Source: Pseudoalteromonas prydzensis
GTDB taxonomy: Bacteria > Pseudomonadota > Gammaproteobacteria > Enterobacterales > Alteromonadaceae
Length of the DNA stretch: 64,000 bases
Assembly: GCF_001661495.1 (NCBI RefSeq)
Contig: NZ_BDDT01000007.1
Span: 124,001 to 188,000, forward strand
Direction: 5' to 3'
This document shows positions 35,613 to 45,271 of this stretch, in pieces; position 1 is the first letter of the stretch, and every line of letters begins with the position of its first letter. The position numbers and the translations under genes are program-made. The notes beneath the pieces are model-generated. The model saw only the letters and a list, made by a program, of their open reading frames with translations. It was not told the origin of the DNA and made no database searches.

Positions 35613-37136
35613 ATGGCATATCCTCACGCAGTTGCAGCCCCGCAATTAGATAACGCAAAACATGACGCGCTTATTATTATTGCCGATAATTTTTCACAAT
35701 TAGACGATCCTAATCTAAGTCAAGCGATTAAAGCGCAAATGGCGGTTGATGCACGTATCGGTAAGCAAGTTACTTTCCTCGTGGTTGATTCAAAACGCGT
35801 GATTTTAGCACCAACAGGTCCGTTAAATCGTGATTATGATGATGTCCGACGTTACTTTGATGCTGCTAAACTCGCTATTATTGAGGCGAAAGCATCGGGC
35901 AGCACTAAGCCTGCTATTTACTTACCACAAGCAAGCCAAGACAGCCGTTATCAATATGCTTTAGAAGTGGCCTACTTAGGTGCATGCCAAGCTCTTTGGC
36001 AGCCACTAGAAGCACGTGAGCATCATGGTGAAAGCATTGAGCCAATTACCCAAATTGCACTATTTGGTGCCAATGAGCAAACCATTAAAGCGGTTAATGC
36101 GATTGCTGCTGGGCAATACGCAGCGCGTGATTTATGTGGTACTGAACCTGAGCGTATGGCGCCACCGCGCTTTGCAGATTACTGCGTAGATTTATTTAAA
36201 GGCTCTAAAGTAAGCGTTGAAGTGATTGCCGATATTGCCACTATCGATAAAGAATACCCGATGATGAGCACAGTGGCTCGCGCTTCATACGCGGTAGAGC
36301 GTCATCACCCGCGTGTTGTTAAACTTGAATATGTGCCAGAAGGTGACGTTACTCGTACTTTGATGTTTGTTGGTAAAGGCTTAGTGTACGACACTGGTGG
36401 TGCAGACTTAAAAGTAGGCGGCTTTATGGCGGGTATGAGCCGCGATAAAGGCGGCGCTGCGTCTGTTGCTGGGTTCATGAAATCAGTTGCTGATTTTGCA
36501 CCTAAAGGTGTAAAAGTGATTGCCTTTTTAGCGGTTGTACGTAACTCGATCGGCTCTGATTGTTTTGTGCCAGATGAAATCATTACCAGCCGTGAAGGCG
36601 TTCGTGTACGTATAGGTAACACCGATGCAGAAGGTCGCTTAGCAATGGGTGACCTACTAAGCGAAATGAAAGAACTCGCTAAAACGCAAGTAAATCCAGA
36701 GCTCTTTACCGTGGCGACATTAACTGGCCACGCTGCCCGTGCCATGGGTCCATACAGTGCATACGTTGAAAATGGTCCAGCACGTGCTGCGAATATCTCT
36801 CGTAAATTGGCTGATTGTGGCGATTTATGGGCTGATGGCGCTGAAGTGTCGCGTAGTCGCCGTGAAGACTATGACTTTATCAAACCACGTACACTTGCGG
36901 ATGATGTGCTATCAAGTAACAATGCAGCATCGGCAGTTACAGCGCGTGGCCACCAGTTCCCTATGGCATTTTTAGCAATTGTTGGTGGCCTTGATAAGCA
37001 TGGTACTGACTCAGCACAGCCTATTCCCTATGTGCATATGGACATTGCCGGAAGTGGTGTTGAAGGTGGCGATTGGCAACATGGCAAGCCTACAGCCGCA
37101 GGTTTAAGCAGCCTGTTTGCTCGTTACTGTTTATAA
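35613..37136 (+). CDS. M17 leucyl aminopeptidase family protein
   Basis: A 507-aa two-metal aminopeptidase. The catalytic domain is intact: VGKGLVYDTGGADLK supplies the metal-binding Lys and Asp and the catalytic Lys, MSRDKGGAASVAG the next Asp, and IRIGNTDAEGRLAMGDLL (in variant form) the Asp, Glu and Arg. The DTGGADLK segment differs from the DSGGISIK of E. coli PepA, placing it in a side group of the family. No signal peptide, so cytoplasmic. It probably degrades short peptides. The start directly follows a terminator-like hairpin, and a strong bidirectional terminator follows the gene. Confidence 0.9.
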   Translation: MAYPHAVAAPQLDNAKHDALIIIADNFSQLDDPNLSQAIKAQMAVDARIGKQVTFLVVDSKRVILAPTGPLNRDYDDVRRYFDAAKLAIIEAKASGSTKPAIYLPQASQDSRYQYALEVAYLGACQALWQPLEAREHHGESIEPITQIALFGANEQTIKAVNAIAAGQYAARDLCGTEPERMAPPRFADYCVDLFKGSKVSVEVIADIATIDKEYPMMSTVARASYAVERHHPRVVKLEYVPEGDVTRTLMFVGKGLVYDTGGADLKVGGFMAGMSRDKGGAASVAGFMKSVADFAPKGVKVIAFLAVVRNSIGSDCFVPDEIITSREGVRVRIGNTDAEGRLAMGDLLSEMKELAKTQVNPELFTVATLTGHAARAMGPYSAYVENGPARAANISRKLADCGDLWADGAEVSRSRREDYDFIKPRTLADDVLSSNNAASAVTARGHQFPMAFLAIVGGLDKHGTDSAQPIPYVHMDIAGSGVEGGDWQHGKPTAAGLSSLFARYCL

Positions 37137-37157
37137 TCTTATCGTTAATTTATAGAC

Positions 37158-37192
37158 AAAAGCCCCGTTATTAACCATAACGGGGCTTTTTT
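37158..37192. terminator. Bidirectional intrinsic terminator
   Basis: AAAAGCCCCGTTA pairs with TAACGGGGCTTTT and has T-runs on both strands. It separates the plus-strand aminopeptidase gene from the minus-strand chemoreceptor gene. Confidence 0.92.
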
Positions 37193-37213
37193 ATTCCCTC
37201 ATCATGGTAAGTA

Positions 37214-38851
37214 TCAATCTAACTTAAAGCGGCCCACAACATCGCTTAGTCCTTGACTGCTGTGTTTTAAGTTATCACTGGCGCTAGAAAGTTGCGCTGT
37301 GTTTGCTAATGAATGTTCAGTTGATTGTGATAATTCATTAATGCGTAGATTCACTTCATCAGCGGCACTTGATTGTTGTTCGGTTGCTCGGGCAATTTGG
37401 CCGTTCATATCAGTGATCACAGAAACCAGTCGCTCAATTTCAGTTAATGAGTTATTAGCCGAGCCAGCTTGCTCGACGGTGCTAGTTGATAGCTTTTGAC
37501 TCGCGGTGACTGCTTCAACCGCCGCTTGCGCGCCTTTTTGTAGTTTGGCTATCATGGCTTGAATTTCGTCGGTACTTTTACCTGTGCGACTAGCAAGTGT
37601 ACGAACCTCATCGGCAACAACGGCAAAACCACGACCTTGCTCACCGGCACGAGCAGCCTCAATTGCGGCATTGAGGGCAAGTAAATTGGTTTGCTCTGCA
37701 ATCCCTCTAATTACATCAAGTACCGAGCCGATATTGTTACTTTCGTTGGCTAAATCTGTCGTTACCTGACTCACTGTTTCAATATTCTGTGATAGGGTTT
37801 CTATGGCTTTAATTGTTTTTGCGACCACTTCTTTACCTTGCGACGCATTACTTGCAGCATCAACGGCGGCATGTTCGGCAGCCTCAGCATTACGGCTTAC
37901 ATCATGGATTTGGTGGGTCATCTGCTCCATGGCAGCCGCGACTTGAGTTGAACTATCATTTTGCAGTTCGATAAAAGAATGATTAGTTTTACTGGCATCA
38001 TCAACGGTTTGTGCATGCTGGTTTACCTCATAAGCATTGGTGGCGACTTGCTTGAGAGATTCACGAATTTTTGTGGTATATAAATTAAAGTATCGAGATA
38101 AACGCGATACTTCATCATTGCCGCTCTCATCTAATACCTGCGTTAAATCGCCTTCACCTTGTGAAATATCTTTCATCATATCGGCAGCAAGTTGGGTTGG
38201 CAGTAAAATACTTCGTGCAATTAAGTAACTTAAGCTAATAAATAGTATAAGAATAATACTGGCATTGATGATCATTAGGGTGCGTAGCTCTGAAAATGCT
38301 TCATCAATGGTGTCTAAGTAGACTCCTGAGCCAATGATCCACTGCCAAGGCGTAAAGCCTTTCACAAATGCAATTTTATCTACTGGTTGATCTTTACCTG
38401 GTTTAGGCCATTTATAGGGCACGAAGCCGCTGCCTTGTTGTTTTACTATATTCACCATTTCAATAAATAATAGAGTGCCATCGGGATCTTTGTTGTTGGC
38501 TAAAGATTTACCATTGAGGTCTGGCTTAATTGGATGCATCACCATATTTGGCTGATAGTCGTTGATCCAGTAATAGTTGCTTTCGTCATAACGCATGGCC
38601 GCTATGGTATCGAGTGCATGTTGTTGTGCTTGTTGTTTGTTGAATGTGCCATTTTGTTCTAATGAGTAAGCGTGGCTAATAATACTATGGGCTGCTTCTA
38701 CCAGGTTCTTTGTTTTAGTGTATTGCTCTGTTTTTAGTGAGTTATACTGTTGTGCAAGGCTGGTTATACTTAAGAAAAGCAAGCCAATTACCACCACACT
38801 GACCAGCATTGCTAAACGCTGGAAAATTGTAAAACGGCGTAAATACGACAT
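37214..38851 (-). CDS. Methyl-accepting chemotaxis protein with single Cache domain
   Basis: A 545-aa chemoreceptor. Membrane segment 1 is at about 11-31, then a periplasmic sCache_2-type domain (about 35-185) with [22 protein letters not shown] and [21 protein letters not shown], membrane segment 2 at about 190-210, a HAMP region (about 211-265) and the signalling domain. The hairpin tip carries [20 protein letters not shown] and [12 protein letters not shown], which bind CheA/CheW. No CheR/CheB-tethering pentapeptide at the C-terminus. Cache domains of this kind often bind short organic acids; the ligand here is unknown. The ribosome site is aagga. Confidence 0.93.
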   Translation of the reverse strand: MSYLRRFTIFQRLAMLVSVVVIGLLFLSITSLAQQYNSLKTEQYTKTKNLVEAAHSIISHAYSLEQNGTFNKQQAQQHALDTIAAMRYDESNYYWINDYQPNMVMHPIKPDLNGKSLANNKDPDGTLLFIEMVNIVKQQGSGFVPYKWPKPGKDQPVDKIAFVKGFTPWQWIIGSGVYLDTIDEAFSELRTLMIINASIILILFISLSYLIARSILLPTQLAADMMKDISQGEGDLTQVLDESGNDEVSRLSRYFNLYTTKIRESLKQVATNAYEVNQHAQTVDDASKTNHSFIELQNDSSTQVAAAMEQMTHQIHDVSRNAEAAEHAAVDAASNASQGKEVVAKTIKAIETLSQNIETVSQVTTDLANESNNIGSVLDVIRGIAEQTNLLALNAAIEAARAGEQGRGFAVVADEVRTLASRTGKSTDEIQAMIAKLQKGAQAAVEAVTASQKLSTSTVEQAGSANNSLTEIERLVSVITDMNGQIARATEQQSSAADEVNLRINELSQSTEHSLANTAQLSSASDNLKHSSQGLSDVVGRFKLD

Positions 38852-38973
38852 AGAAGATCCTTTGTGTGTGCTCGCATTGTTCGCGAATATAATTAAGCGT
38901 AGTTAATACTGTATAAAAATCTAGGTAATTAGCCGATTACTGATAATAAATAACAGTGCATTTTTTATGTGAG

Positions 38974-39006
38974 AAAAAAAGGCTGATTTTACAATCAGCC
39001 TTTTTT
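38974..39006 (-). terminator. Intrinsic terminator after the S9 peptidase gene
   Basis: GGCTGATT pairs with AATCAGCC around a short loop, flanked by seven A on one side and six T on the other, so it can stop transcripts in both directions. On the minus strand it closes the S9 peptidase gene. Confidence 0.88.
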
Positions 39007-39030
39007 AATTATTAAATTAGTTTAACCCGG

Positions 39031-41256
39031 TTATTTAACGTCAAAGTGGCGGTTAAAGAAACTGGTAATTGTTTGATGTAAATGTGTTTGCACACTTTTA
39101 CCACGTAGGCTGTGTTTAGAGCCAGGGTAAGTCATCATCTCAAACTGCTTTTCGTTATCTTGCAGTTGTTTAAATAACTTAGTGGCATGTGTGAATAGTA
39201 CGTTGTCATCAGCCATGCCATGGTAAATCATCAGTGGGCCTTTTAGGCCATCGGCATAAGGGAATACCGCGCTGTCAGTGTAACCTTGAGCGTTTGTTTT
39301 AGGGTGGCCTAAATAGCGCTCAGTGTAATGCGTATCATACAATGCCCAATCAGTTACGGGTGCACCAGATACGCCCGCTTGGAAGTAATCACCGGCTTTA
39401 AACATGGTCATTAATGCCATATAACCGCCATAGCTGTGGCCGTAGATACCGATACGCTGCGGATCAACATAATCAAGGGTACGTAAAAACTCCACGCCTT
39501 TGATTTGGTCGGCTACTTCCACTACACCTAAGTGTTTGTAAATGGCATCTTCAAACTTTTTACCACGGTTGTATGAACCACGGTTATCAAGTTGGAAAAC
39601 CACATAACCTTGTTGTGCCATATATTGGAAGTACAAGTTTTTGCTGCGCCAGCTATTAGTTACACGTTGTGCATGTGGGCCACCATAAACATTAACGAGT
39701 ACAGGGTGCTTTTTGCCATCGTTAATAGTGGCGGGTTTAAATAAACGGTAATGCATTACTTGGCCATCATCCGCTTTTATTGTGCCATATTCTGGCTCAG
39801 CTAAATTTGCTAAATAAGGCGTTAATGGGTGTGTTTTATCTAGCTTGTTTTCCTCAAGCCAAGTAATGAACTCACCGTTTATTTTACGAAGGGCAGCGGA
39901 GCCTGGTTTATTTACCGATGAGCTGTTATCAATAAATGTTTTACTGTCTTTGGCAATGACGACATTATGATATTGACCTTGTTCGGTAATACGCTTGATA
40001 TCGCCCTTTTTAAATAACGGCACACTGTATAAGTGGCTTTCTAGAGGCGTGTCTTTACGACCTGCAAAATAGACGATGCCTTTTTTCTCATCAATACCTT
40101 TTAAACTATCAACCACCCAGTCACCATTTGTGATTTGGCGTACTAATTTACCGTTACTACGATAAAGGTATAAATGCTTGTAACCATTGCGCTCAGAGGC
40201 CCATACAAAGTGTTTTTTGTCTTTTAAAAACTGTAGGTCAAAATGTAGGTTGATCCAAGTATCGCTGGTTTCAGTTAAGGCAACTTTTTGCTCTTTTGTA
40301 TCACTGTTATAAAAGCGCAATTCTAGCGTGTGTTGAGAGCGGTCTTGCCATTGGTATGAAAGCGTTTTATCGTCTTCTAACCATTTGGCACGGGCGATAT
40401 AAATATCGTCGTCTTTACCAAGGTCAACCCAATCAACACTTTGATCGTTAATAGCGACAACACCAAGTTGGATTTTTACATTGTTGGTGCCAGTAAATGG
40501 GTAGCGTTGGTTGAAGAGTTTCACTTCTTCAGCGTAAATTTCGTTACGGATAGCTTCTTCAACCGGGCTTTCGTCAATACGGGTGAAAGCGATTTTTGAT
40601 TCATCGCCTGACCACCAGTAACCCGTCATTCGGCCCATTTCTTCTTGCGCAACAAATTCAGCCATGCCGTTTTTGATCACGCCACCGCCATCTTTGCTCA
40701 GTTGAATTTCTTTACCTGATTTTAAGTTAAGCGCGTACAGGTTTTGTTCACGTACAAACGAGACAAAATTACCTTTTGGTGAAAAACGGGCATCTGTTTC
40801 AAATGCTTCGGTATCGGTTAGTTTGCGGCTTTTTGCTGAGGCAAGCTCGTAGTAATAAAGGTCGCCATTAAGTGGAAATAACAGCGCTTTGCCATCCTTA
40901 GACCACTTGTATTCTAAAATACCTTTACCAAAAATACGTTGACGCTCGCGGCGTGCTTTTTCTTCGTCTGAGAGATTTTCTGGGCCAGAAAATAGCTTAG
41001 CTGAATCCACTAACATACTATTTTTGTTGTCTTTTAAATTGTATTCCCATAAATCATAGCGGTTGTAATCATCGCTTTTACCTTGCAAATAGGTAACACG
41101 GCTACCATCAGGTGAAAACTTAAGTTGTACGGGGGCTGTACCCGCTAAACTAGGATCATCAAAGATACGTTCTAACGTAAGTGGCTGTGCTTGCACTGTA
41201 ATGGTCGTTACCACCAAAGGAAGCACCCATGAGAGGTGTTTAATTTTTTTTAACAC
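39031..41256 (-). CDS. S9 family prolyl oligopeptidase (DPP IV-like)
   Basis: A 741-aa secreted serine peptidase with a signal peptide at about 1-23. The N-terminal propeller begins LTLERIFDDPSLAGT and includes the double-Glu-type motif in FVAQEEMGRMTGYWWSGDE that binds the free N-terminus in DPP IV enzymes. The C-terminal hydrolase has Ser608 in YGHSYGGYMAL, Asp683/684 in HGMADDNV and His715 in GSKHSLRG. It starts with GTG, with AAGG 7 bases upstream. It probably releases X-Pro or X-Ala dipeptides in the periplasm. It is a single gene closed by its own terminator. Confidence 0.93.
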   Translation of the reverse strand: MLKKIKHLSWVLPLVVTTITVQAQPLTLERIFDDPSLAGTAPVQLKFSPDGSRVTYLQGKSDDYNRYDLWEYNLKDNKNSMLVDSAKLFSGPENLSDEEKARRERQRIFGKGILEYKWSKDGKALLFPLNGDLYYYELASAKSRKLTDTEAFETDARFSPKGNFVSFVREQNLYALNLKSGKEIQLSKDGGGVIKNGMAEFVAQEEMGRMTGYWWSGDESKIAFTRIDESPVEEAIRNEIYAEEVKLFNQRYPFTGTNNVKIQLGVVAINDQSVDWVDLGKDDDIYIARAKWLEDDKTLSYQWQDRSQHTLELRFYNSDTKEQKVALTETSDTWINLHFDLQFLKDKKHFVWASERNGYKHLYLYRSNGKLVRQITNGDWVVDSLKGIDEKKGIVYFAGRKDTPLESHLYSVPLFKKGDIKRITEQGQYHNVVIAKDSKTFIDNSSSVNKPGSAALRKINGEFITWLEENKLDKTHPLTPYLANLAEPEYGTIKADDGQVMHYRLFKPATINDGKKHPVLVNVYGGPHAQRVTNSWRSKNLYFQYMAQQGYVVFQLDNRGSYNRGKKFEDAIYKHLGVVEVADQIKGVEFLRTLDYVDPQRIGIYGHSYGGYMALMTMFKAGDYFQAGVSGAPVTDWALYDTHYTERYLGHPKTNAQGYTDSAVFPYADGLKGPLMIYHGMADDNVLFTHATKLFKQLQDNEKQFEMMTYPGSKHSLRGKSVQTHLHQTITSFFNRHFDVK

Positions 41257-41368
41257 GTGTTTACCTTCGCTCGAATAAAAACTGCCATGATGGTAAAGGC
41301 AAGCGTGGGCAACTGCAACTAAATGCTATAAAGTAGCGAAAAAGTACTTTCTATAAGGAATAAAAATA

Positions 41369-41761
41369 ATGGTTGAATTTACTCTTGCCCCAGAGCTTGC
41401 CCGTGATTGTATTGAAGTGGCAGATTGGCCTTTGTGTAAAGTGTTACTGATGAACGACAGCCAATACCCTTGGTTTATTTTGGTACCTCGAAAGCCAAAT
41501 TTAAATGAAAGTATTGATTTAGATGATGTTGATCAGCTGATGCTAATGAAAGAATCAGCGAAATTAAGCCAGTTGCTTAAAGAAGTGTTTAACCCAGATA
41601 AGCTCAATGTTGCCGCACTAGGTAATATGGTGCCGCAGTTACACATTCATCATATCGCTCGCTTTAAAAACGACGCTGCATGGCCTGCGCCAGTATGGGG
41701 CAAGTTTCCGAGTGTCCCTTATACTAATGAGCAGGTAGAACAATTAAAAACGCATTTTTGA
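41369..41761 (+). CDS. HIT-family hydrolase
   Basis: A 130-aa protein of the histidine-triad superfamily, in the bacterial group related to diadenosine-tetraphosphate hydrolases. WFILVPRKPNLNESIDLD and the C-terminal MVPQLHIHHIARFKNDAAWP are diagnostic. The triad reads H-I-H-H rather than the usual HxHxH, a known variant in this group. It probably hydrolyses nucleotide phosphoanhydrides. The ribosome site is aagga. Separated by 31 bases from the next gene, with which it may form an operon. Confidence 0.87.
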   Translation: MVEFTLAPELARDCIEVADWPLCKVLLMNDSQYPWFILVPRKPNLNESIDLDDVDQLMLMKESAKLSQLLKEVFNPDKLNVAALGNMVPQLHIHHIARFKNDAAWPAPVWGKFPSVPYTNEQVEQLKTHF

Positions 41762-41792
41762 AAATCAGAATGAGTTACTTTTAGGGGATAGT

Positions 41793-42323
41793 ATGAAATT
41801 AATAAAGCAACTTTGTGCTAGTGTATTTATTACAGCCATTGCAGCTTCAACAGTGATAGCGAGCGAGAAGCCAGCAGCTATAGAATTGCTAAATAGCGCC
41901 AATATTAAAAACTTGGCAGCACATAACAACTTAGTTTTTTCAGCAGCGCAACCAACTGAAGATCAGTTTAAGCAACTATCGCAAGCTAAGGTGATGCACG
42001 TTATTAATTTACGAGCAGCCAATGAGCAAGATTGGGATGAAGGGGCGTTAGTAAATTCTTTAGGGATGAACTACCACGCAATTGAGATTGCGGGTGCACA
42101 AGATGTAAACATTGATAATGCAAAACGATTAGCCAGTCTTTTAGAGCAACTCAAAGGTGAGTCAGTGGTTGTTCATTGTGCAAGCAGTAATCGCGTTGGT
42201 GCATTAATGGCTATTTCAGCCCATCAGCAAGGCGCTGATATAGAGTCTGCAATTGAAACCGGCAAGCAGTGGGGAATGGCAAGCTTAGAGCCGATTGTTC
42301 GTGAAGTCATGAGTGATAAATAA
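41793..42323 (+). CDS. Periplasmic CX4R phosphatase-like protein (BLH/DUF442 type)
   Basis: A 176-aa protein with a signal peptide (about 1-23, ending TVIASEKP). LVFSAAQPTEDQFKQLSQ and VMHVINLRAANEQDWDE resemble the beta-lactamase-hydrolase-like phosphatase group. The loop HCASSNRVGAL has Cys129 and Arg134 with four residues between, so it is CX4R rather than the CX5R of classical tyrosine phosphatases. Activity could be phosphatase or sulfurtransferase-like and is unproven. The ribosome site is aggggat. Followed by a bidirectional terminator. Confidence 0.75.
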   Translation: MKLIKQLCASVFITAIAASTVIASEKPAAIELLNSANIKNLAAHNNLVFSAAQPTEDQFKQLSQAKVMHVINLRAANEQDWDEGALVNSLGMNYHAIEIAGAQDVNIDNAKRLASLLEQLKGESVVVHCASSNRVGALMAISAHQQGADIESAIETGKQWGMASLEPIVREVMSDK

Positions 42324-42349
42324 TTGGACAGATAAATAATCAGAGTAAG

Positions 42350-42378
42350 AAAAAAAGCGTTACAGTGTAACGCTTTTT
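42350..42378. terminator. Bidirectional intrinsic terminator
   Basis: AAAAAGCGTTACA pairs with TGTAACGCTTTTT, with A/T runs on both sides. It separates the converging CX4R-protein and metallopeptidase genes. Confidence 0.9.
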
Positions 42379-42400
42379 CTGTGAACTAATTTAGCTCATA

Positions 42401-44101
42401 TTAATTAAGGCCGAGTACATCTTTACCTTGCTTGAAAGTTACATCTACCGGGATATTTGCTTGGCTTAGCTTTTCTAAGTCTTTAGCAAGCTCTGCTTTA
42501 ATATCACCATGCGTAGCAATTAGCTGGTCAACTTTTTCGTAATCGCCGTCACCTTGTAGGGTTAAAATCAAGCGTGATAATTTCGCCATAGCTTGGCCCA
42601 TTTTTTCCATATTAACACTGTAAAGGCCTTGCTCGTTTTTAGAGAAGGCACCTTCTTGGGCGAAAAAGTTAAAGCGGATCATATTTGCTTTACCATGCGC
42701 ACTTGATGCGCCAAAGCGAACCGAACGGAAGATACCGGCCATAAAGGTAATATAGTAATCTTCTAATGTACCTTCCGTGATCTCACCTTTTTTAAGTAAC
42801 TGCTCAACCATATACAAACCTAAGATATCAGCTTTGCCTTCTTCAAGGGCACTGGCGTGTTCTTGCAGTGATTGGCGCACAGTGCCTTTATCAGTAATGG
42901 TGTTTTTAATGCCTAAACCGTGAGCCACTTCGTGGAACATGGTATTGGCAAAAAACGCATCAAAAGTAATGTGTTTACGTTGTTCTGGCACAATAAGCTG
43001 ATCGGCAATAGGCACTAAAATTTTATCAAACTTGGCCCGCATGGCATTTTTCAGCTGTAAGCGACGTGTGCCTTTTTCAAGTTGTACTTGTTCATCGTTT
43101 GGTAGGTTGATAGCAATGGTTTTACTGCCGGCATTTGAATGGCCTGCATAGTAAACAACATCGTATGCGTTTAGATCGGCGTCTGAGCCTGGGACTTCCT
43201 GTTTATATTTATCATCAACAGGTAAACCTTTTTGTAGCTCAGGCAAAAATGCAGCAAACTTTGCAAGACGTTCAGACCAAGCTAAATCTTTTACTAAAAC
43301 ATAAGATTCAAACGCAGCACGGTAGCCAAATAATTGATCTTCATAGGTTTCGATTGGACCAATAACCACATCAATGGGGTTATTTTTCATGTCCATCCAT
43401 GCAAAATCTGACGCTTGATAGTCATCACTTTGCAGGGCATCGGCTCGTAAGTTTAAGTAGTTAGCAAATTCTTTATCTTCAGCAAGCTTGCTCGCTTCAC
43501 GTAATAGGTTAGCTGCTTTTTCAAGAGCTTGTGCGTATTCAATTGAATACGCTACGCTATAAAGTTTGCCACTGTCATCGCGCTTAATTACAGAGTAAAG
43601 GCCGTTTTTATCGGTTACATCTGATTTGTTTAGTTCTTCTTTAGTCATGTCTGCAGGGTAAAACTGTGCACCTGCCGTTTTTTCTTCATAGCCAGATAAA
43701 AACGCTTCATCGCCATTTAAACGATCCCAAGGGCCGTAGTTTATATCAGCAAATTTTTGGACTTTAGGATCATTTATTTTAGCTAAAAATGATGCTTTAT
43801 TTTCACCAAATGCTTGGCGCCAGAATAGGTCATCCATTATTTTTGACGCATCAATAAGCTTAGCAACGAGTGCTTTTTGATTGTCACTTAAATGTGATAA
43901 GTCAGTGGTTAAACTAAAGTCAGTATAGATATCTAAGCGACTAGTATCAGCATTAATAAGCTGTGGGCCGCTAGCTTGAGTTTGTTTTACGGGAGTTGCA
44001 ACGTCAGCCGCGGTTTTTGCAGTGCTGGCTTGTTCAGAACATGCGCTAAGAAAAACGGCACCGCTAAGAATGAGTGCTTGGCTTATTTTATTAAGAGTCA
44101 T
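42401..44101 (-). CDS. M49-like zinc metallopeptidase lipoprotein
   Basis: A 566-aa lipoprotein: the signal ends SGAVFLSACSEQ, with lipobox LSAC. The zinc site is HEVAHG (His390, Glu391, His394), followed by a Glu-rich helix HASALEEGKADILGLYM that supplies the third ligand, an arrangement like dipeptidyl-peptidase III (M49) and its bacterial relatives. Classic DPP III has HELLGH with one more residue between the histidines. Annotated homologues of this kind are often called Zn-dependent hydrolase; the true substrate is unknown. It is a single gene with its own terminator. Confidence 0.78.
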   Translation of the reverse strand: MTLNKISQALILSGAVFLSACSEQASTAKTAADVATPVKQTQASGPQLINADTSRLDIYTDFSLTTDLSHLSDNQKALVAKLIDASKIMDDLFWRQAFGENKASFLAKINDPKVQKFADINYGPWDRLNGDEAFLSGYEEKTAGAQFYPADMTKEELNKSDVTDKNGLYSVIKRDDSGKLYSVAYSIEYAQALEKAANLLREASKLAEDKEFANYLNLRADALQSDDYQASDFAWMDMKNNPIDVVIGPIETYEDQLFGYRAAFESYVLVKDLAWSERLAKFAAFLPELQKGLPVDDKYKQEVPGSDADLNAYDVVYYAGHSNAGSKTIAINLPNDEQVQLEKGTRRLQLKNAMRAKFDKILVPIADQLIVPEQRKHITFDAFFANTMFHEVAHGLGIKNTITDKGTVRQSLQEHASALEEGKADILGLYMVEQLLKKGEITEGTLEDYYITFMAGIFRSVRFGASSAHGKANMIRFNFFAQEGAFSKNEQGLYSVNMEKMGQAMAKLSRLILTLQGDGDYEKVDQLIATHGDIKAELAKDLEKLSQANIPVDVTFKQGKDVLGLN

Positions 44102-44366
44102 TATGTTGCCTGTTAAAAAGTGGATTTAATATATGCCCTAGGTACAAAGGACTACTGTTTCCTTGTTGTGTCAACATTAAAGCAAATCTTATGCTTAAAT
44201 AGCAAGTTTCCTTGACTCTAGGCTTTGGGTTATAAATTTTAGTAGAAAATAAACTAAACTATTTTCTGTAATTTTCTTAACTTTAGCGGTAACTTAGACA
44301 ATACTGTATCTATAAGAATCCATGATTTGGTATTTAAACAAATCAATACAAAAGGATGGCACATTT

Positions 44367-45206
44367 ATGTCAACAGAAAACGCATTACTGACCATTTTGG
44401 TTGATCGTATTAATAATGACACGTTAGTCTTACCAACCCTCCCAGAGGTTGCGGTGCGTGTACGCCAAGCTGCCGATAATCCAGATGTAAATTTAGCGCA
44501 AATGGCCGATGTTATTTCCCATGATCCTGCTTTAGCAGCACGGATGATAAAAGTTGCGAATAGTGCGTTTATGGGGCGCTCAGTTAAAGTTTCAAATATT
44601 AATCAAGCGGTCACCCGCATTGGTTTGCGACAAATAAAAAACATTGCGACTGCGATGGCAATGGAACAATTATTTGTTTCTAATAATGAATTGATCAAAG
44701 GGTATATGGATAAAGCATGGCAAAAAACGCTAAAAGTAGCTTGCCACTCAATTACATTGATGGAGTTTTTCTTAAAAGAAAACAAAAAAACATCACTCAA
44801 TCGTGACACCATTACCTTAGCATCGCTAGTTTATAATATTGGTGTATTACCTATCTTAACTGAAGCAGAGCGTCATCCTGAAGTATTTGCAAACCCAAGT
44901 TTTTTAGCCCATGCGATACAAAAGCTCAGTGGTAAAGTAGGCGGTGCAATTATGCGAGCATGGGAATTTACAGATGAGTTTGTTGAGGTGGCTGAAAGCT
45001 GGGCAAACCCAAATTATCGCCCTGAGCATATTAGCTATGTTGATTTCATTCGTATTGGTGCCATCATGGAAGGTATTTTACAAGTCTCAGATAAGTCTGC
45101 GGCACTGCAAACTTATATTGATAAAGGCGTGATCCCATCGTTAGATATTTTTTCGACTGATGAATACAATGACATGCTCGATGATGTGAAATCGGTATTC
45201 AATTAA
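44367..45206 (+). CDS. HDOD-domain protein
   Basis: A 279-aa protein made mostly of an HDOD domain. LPTLPEVAVRVRQAADNPDVN, ISHDPALAARMIKVANSAF and INQAVTRIGLRQIKNIATAM are characteristic. The ATG at 44367 has AAAGGA upstream (spacing 10); the frame is open to 44322. HDOD proteins lack HD phosphodiesterase residues and act in signalling, often with two-component or cyclic-di-GMP systems. No output domain is fused here. A 265-base region upstream (44102-44366) is AT-rich without clear features. A bidirectional terminator follows. Confidence 0.9.
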   Translation: MSTENALLTILVDRINNDTLVLPTLPEVAVRVRQAADNPDVNLAQMADVISHDPALAARMIKVANSAFMGRSVKVSNINQAVTRIGLRQIKNIATAMAMEQLFVSNNELIKGYMDKAWQKTLKVACHSITLMEFFLKENKKTSLNRDTITLASLVYNIGVLPILTEAERHPEVFANPSFLAHAIQKLSGKVGGAIMRAWEFTDEFVEVAESWANPNYRPEHISYVDFIRIGAIMEGILQVSDKSAALQTYIDKGVIPSLDIFSTDEYNDMLDDVKSVFN

Positions 45207-45221
45207 CTTTATTAAGACAGC

Positions 45222-45246
45222 AAAAAAGCGCCAATTGGCGCTTTTT
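45222..45246. terminator. Bidirectional intrinsic terminator
   Basis: AAAAAGCGCCAA pairs with TTGGCGCTTTTT, a near-perfect palindrome with a minimal loop and T-runs on both strands. It separates the converging HDOD and rdgC genes. Confidence 0.92.
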
Positions 45247-45271
45247 GTGTTTAATACAGCCTGAACCTAAA

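Noticed and set aside
44102..44366. Promoter with TTGACT and TATAAA before the HDOD gene
   Set aside because: Spacing is 13 bases, too short for a sigma-70 promoter; left unassigned.
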